Below are positions 60,781-64,000 of a DNA stretch of 64,000 nucleotides, piece after piece. Every line of letters begins with the position of its first letter. Positions within the stretch are counted from its first letter, which is position 1. This DNA is from Theobroma cacao (taxonomy: Eukaryota > Streptophyta > Magnoliopsida > Malvales > Malvaceae): contig NC_030855.1 in NCBI RefSeq assembly GCF_000208745.1, positions 18,577,610-18,641,609 of the forward strand, in the 5' to 3' direction. The translations under genes and the position numbers were made by a program. The notes beneath the pieces were generated by a model. The model saw only the letters and a list, made by a program, of their open reading frames with translations. It ran no database searches and was not told the origin of the DNA.

Positions 60781-62150
60781 AATTGGGGTTCTCCTATTCG
60801 GGGGCTTTTATCCGTCGAGATACAGGGTCGTTGCTTCTTAATTCTCAAAATGCCAAACTACAGGTAAATTTCACCTATTAGATAGTCCTTAATTTTTACA
60901 GTTTCACTTTATCCTAAAGTTAACGGATTACATGTCAAATTATATGACATGTTAACGTCCGCGAAGTACTTTGTACCTGTCTCAGAATTCACGCGGAATT
61001 TGAAAATGGTGAAAAATGATCAAAGCAAAAGAAAAAGTGAATTGAGATAATATTAAATAAATATATAAATGAAAGAAATAAAAAATAAATTTATTTTTGT
61101 TTTTTATTATTAAAGCGAAGAGGCATTTCTTTTTGGTTTTGCTCTTTCCTATACACTCTGCCAATGGCAAAAACTGATGCGAAAATTAACCCTTGCCTAG
61201 CGCAAGCTGAATATTGAGCTATTGCAGCAGTTGCCTTTGAACTTACATGTATACCATCTCTACTGATAGAATTAAAGCTCAACTTCGGATCAACATTAAT
61301 GGTTTATTGCGTCAATTTAGTGTTTTTACACTAGGATGAAACAGTTGGCATAAGATTACTAATTCTTTGTAAGAGAAAGGGTTAGTCATGGACAACTTCT
61401 TGTCAAACATGTCCCAAGCTCTCATCAACTAGTAAATGTCGTGACTAAACTTTTATTCAAGGCCAGATTTAAGCTCTTATCGTCAAGTTAGTGTCACAAA
61501 TGGTTCCACATCTTGCAAGGACATATTAACTGGTTAATCCGCAAAGCATGTCTTTCATGATAGAGGAATAGGTCTGATTGAAACCTTTTAATCAATACCT
61601 TATGATCGTGGGGTTTTTGCAAAGACTTCCTTGTACTTTTTACTGAAAGTTAATTAATGTAATTCAATTTTTTAATAAATTAGATAAATTTTATTAATAT
61701 TTATATTATAAAAATATTTTTAATGAAAATTGTGTTATATAATTAAAATTTTTAAATATTTACAAATTCGATAAATTTAATAAATAATAATAATATTTAA
61801 AATGATAATCTAAAAATATAATGTAATACCCCTCAAAACTATTCTATTTAATTAATTATGATATAAAAAATTAGTAATTACTAAGTTATAATCTATATAA
61901 AATGAATAAATAAATATAATATTGGTCTAACTTTTTATAATTATACATATGCCTTCTTAGTTTGTTTTTTTGAAAGTTAGTATTTTATTTATAAGCAAAG
62001 TTAGAATGCCATGAAGAATCAAACTCCTTTTGACATATAAGCTAGCTTTGAGGAGAAGCTGATGTGTACAATTCCAAAAGGAAGCAAGCTGCTCAAAAAG
62101 TAAATATTAGCCTTCACACAGAAAGTGATAATCCTAAAAAAAAAAAAAAT
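60781..62150. other. MED6 upstream region and spacer
   Basis: The first few hundred bases presumably hold the MED6 promoter and 5' UTR. From about 61650 the sequence is very AT-rich. At 61821 TGTAATACCCCTCAAAAC resembles the start of the solo LTR at 38865 and may be a truncated LTR end. No gene is seen. Confidence 0.5.
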
Positions 62151-62451
62151 GTTTGACGACTTTAGTCAAATAAGTCTCGATCAATGGCGAAAAGAAGGAC
62201 AAAAAATAGAAGTAACAAGAACCGAAATGGTCTTCCTCCGAAAGAAGTGACGACTTTAGTCATAGTAAAAATCAGAGATCTAGAAATTAGTGAAATAAGT
62301 TTTAAAAATAATATCTTTTTCAACTTAATAATATTTTTATTAATATTAAACTTGAATATATCTTCATATAAGTATTCACTTTTCAAGTATTGTTTACTTT
62401 TTGTAAGAATGAATTTATCTATTTCAAATATTAATTTAAAATTATATTTAT

Positions 62452-63060
62452 TCAACAAACACTCGATGTAATTTTTTTTTTAACTTTTGATATATAATAG
62501 ATATTGTTTAGTACAAGTATTTTTTCAGAAATAAATATGAGTTCTACGATGTCTTTTCTTTTCACTCGTGTAGTGAGGGAATTTTTCATGTATAAAACAG
62601 TTCCATCATTAACTGTTTCCAAAATCTTGAAGAAACTTTTGTCATTACATATATGATTAGTTGCAATAGTGTCAATCCACCATACTCCATCCTTTTGGAG
62701 AATATTAACCTTGAAAACCATAGCTATAAATTTGTTGTTGTTCACACCTTGTGTCTTATTTTTCAAAAGTTTACATTTCATCTTGAAGTGTCTAAGTTTG
62801 TTACAATGAAAATATGGTCCTTTTTGTTTCTTTTGATCTTATGACTTTTGTCATTCATAACCATGGAATGTTTTTTTTTTTTGTTGCGCAAGACCCACTT
62901 GTTTGATAGTTTGTATTCCATCATATGGACCTTTGAAATTTCAAGATTTTTTTCATTAAAATCCTTTTCGTTTTCATTTTGCTTGACTTCTTCTTATTTA
63001 CGATAATTTTTTTCTATTCGAAGATGATTACTAAGGTCCTCGAGAGACATTTTCTCTTTT
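62452..63060 (-). pseudogene. Ty1/copia gag zinc knuckle and protease fragment
   Basis: Minus strand. A gag-like part (SLEDLSNHLRIEKNYRK, near 63050), then a CCHC knuckle whose first Cys is replaced (YFHCNKLRHFKMKC, near 62810-62770), then the protease/pre-integrase start: GVWWIDTIATNHICNDKSFF and VLNNIYYISKVKK (62700-62460). The protease triad is D-T-I where copia has D-T-G. Stops separate the parts. It is a dead remnant with no RT or integrase nearby in the window. Confidence 0.78.
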
Positions 63061-63263
63061 TTATGTTTTAGAATTTTCTTAATGTCTCTCCATAAAAGGG
63101 TGTAGACACCTAAATAAAAAAAAAATTTAAATTAAATAAAATAAAATAAATAATAATTAAAAAAAATGGGGATGGCTGGGCGTACCTTCGCCGTCCCATC
63201 CCCCACCCACTACGCGTGATGGGGGTTCTGGCCACCAACTCCAGGGGGTGCCAGAACCCCCTC

Positions 63264-63295
63264 GCCGGGTTGTCCAATTTTTTGGACAACCCGGC
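63264..63295. repeat. Perfect 14-bp hairpin in the LTR-like sequence
   Basis: GCCGGGTTGTCCAA, TTTT, TTGGACAACCCGGC. It comes right after a second inverted pair, GGGGTTCTGGC ... GCCAGAACCCC (about 63219-63263). Confidence 0.9.
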
Positions 63296-63679
63296 TCTTT
63301 AAAAACCCTGCGACCTGCAAAAACAAAGGGGGATCGGGAAAAAAACCAGCAGTTAGCCACAAGGAACCAAAAAACAAAAAAACAACAATAAAAAAAGAAA
63401 AAGGGGTGAGATCTGAGAAGAGGAAACGGTAGAGACAGAAAAAGAATGAACGGCCGGCGGAGAGAAGAAAGGAGAGAGCTTGACGTCGGCAACGGAAGGC
63501 GAAGTGATTCACCGGGTAAGAGAGAAATCCGAGAAGAGAGGGGAGGACGCCGGCGCCGGCGAAGAGAGAAGAAAAAGATTTTTAGAGAGAAGGGAGAGGG
63601 TGCGGTTTAGAGAGAGAAACAGAAATGAGGGAATGAATAAAAAAGGCTAAAAAAGAACTTTTATACCCAGAAGAAAGAG

Positions 63680-63812
63680 GGCAAAACGGTGTCGTTTCAG
63701 AGGAAGGAGGGCAAAACGGCGTCGTTTCAGAGAGGCAAGCAGAAGCTGGAAGGTCCAGGCCAAACGGCGTCGTTTTGAGTGGCTTTACAGGCATCAAACG
63801 GTGCGTTTTGGG
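63680..63812 (+). repeat. GGCGTCGTTT-type motif repeats
   Basis: AAAACGGTGTCGTTTCAGAG, AAAACGGCGTCGTTTCAGAG, AAACGGCGTCGTTTTGAG and AAACGGTGCGTTTTGGG. The first two sit in a ~33-bp direct repeat with GGAAGGAGGGC. The core AACGGCGTCGTT is nearly palindromic. Confidence 0.85.
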
Positions 63813-64000
63813 TCCTACTTCGTGGGCTTCCAGAAACAGGCCGAGGTGTTAGATTTGGGCTCCCGCGGGTCGCCGAGTTGGGCCAATCGCAGCCCAACAA
63901 GATATAACCTTTTTTTTTGTTTTGATTTGCTTGGGTTTCTTAGTGTTGGGTCTAGCCCATTTTAATTAAAATACATTTTTTTTAGGAAAGAAATATTTAT

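Larger units (their letters stand above)
63101..64000 (+). mobile_element. LTR-like sequence, truncated by right window edge
   Basis: It begins TGTAGACACCTAAAT directly beside the copia gag remnant, a typical LTR start. It is GC-richer than its surroundings, with two strong hairpins (63219-63263 and 63264-63295), a purine-rich GAGAGAAG tract, and three or four GGCGTCGTTT-type motifs at 63680-63800. The 3' end is outside the window, so LTR status is inferred. Minus-strand ORFs here have no known domain. Confidence 0.6.

Noticed and set aside
60647..60867. Two plus-strand ORFs over the MED6 start
   Set aside because: Antisense to MED6 exon 1; low-complexity Gly/Arg content comes from the Pro/Ala-rich leader read backwards.
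62162..62471. Overlapping ORFs on both strands downstream of the copia remnant
   Set aside because: AT-rich composition, no motif; the short basic start MAKRRTKNRSNKNR is not enough to call a gene.
63157..63797. Minus-strand ORFs of 71-111 aa
   Set aside because: They read through hairpins and motif repeats of an LTR-like sequence and show no known domain.

Overview
This is a 64 kb piece of plant nuclear DNA, almost certainly from a eudicot. The evidence is split genes with GT-AG introns, strongly AT-rich introns and spacers, recognisably plant proteins (plant-type MIOX, an LRR-I/malectin receptor kinase, MED6) and nested plant transposons. The species cannot be fixed from sequence alone. 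No tRNA, rRNA or CRISPR was seen.

Layout. (1) 1-9366: a decayed LINE on the minus strand with an RRM-type ORF1 and an endonuclease/RT/RNase H ORF2, running off the left edge. A 3.08 kb solo LTR splits its RT. (2) 9594-23913: a ~14.3 kb Mutator-like element (MULE) with degenerate terminal inverted repeats and a candidate 9-bp target duplication. It carries a dead SWIM/zinc-knuckle transposase (minus) and a dead DUF1985 plus Ulp1-type protease gene (plus). Two Ty3/gypsy fragments in inverted orientation sit inside it, with a perfect 77-bp-arm palindrome in the RT. (3) 24830-30365: segmental copy A, with a small secreted Cys-rich peptide gene and a MIOX pseudogene. (4) 32236-46239: an LRR receptor kinase on the minus strand. 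I could join 13 exons into an uninterrupted 914-codon frame, although intron 2 holds a 5'-truncated LINE that itself holds a 2.77 kb solo LTR. (5) 48595-54372: segmental copy B, with an 83-aa Cys-rich peptide gene and an intact 303-aa MIOX gene with all six iron ligands. (6) 57607-60780: MED6, five exons, 257 aa. (7) 61820-64000: Copia gag/protease debris and the start of another LTR with strong hairpins and repeated GGCGTCGTTT motifs. Two MITE-like elements lie in spacers at 46841-47772 and 55217-55873; the second has a perfect 9-bp target duplication.

Function. The probably working host genes are MIOX copy B (myo-inositol to D-glucuronate), the receptor kinase (cell-surface signalling), MED6 (Mediator head module) and one or two small secreted Cys-rich peptides. 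They do not form a pathway together. The strongest novelty is structural: how the nested insertions, inverted duplications and segmental copy were assembled, and which copy survived. All exon boundaries were read by eye from splice consensus and protein-family similarity. No alignment or database search was run.
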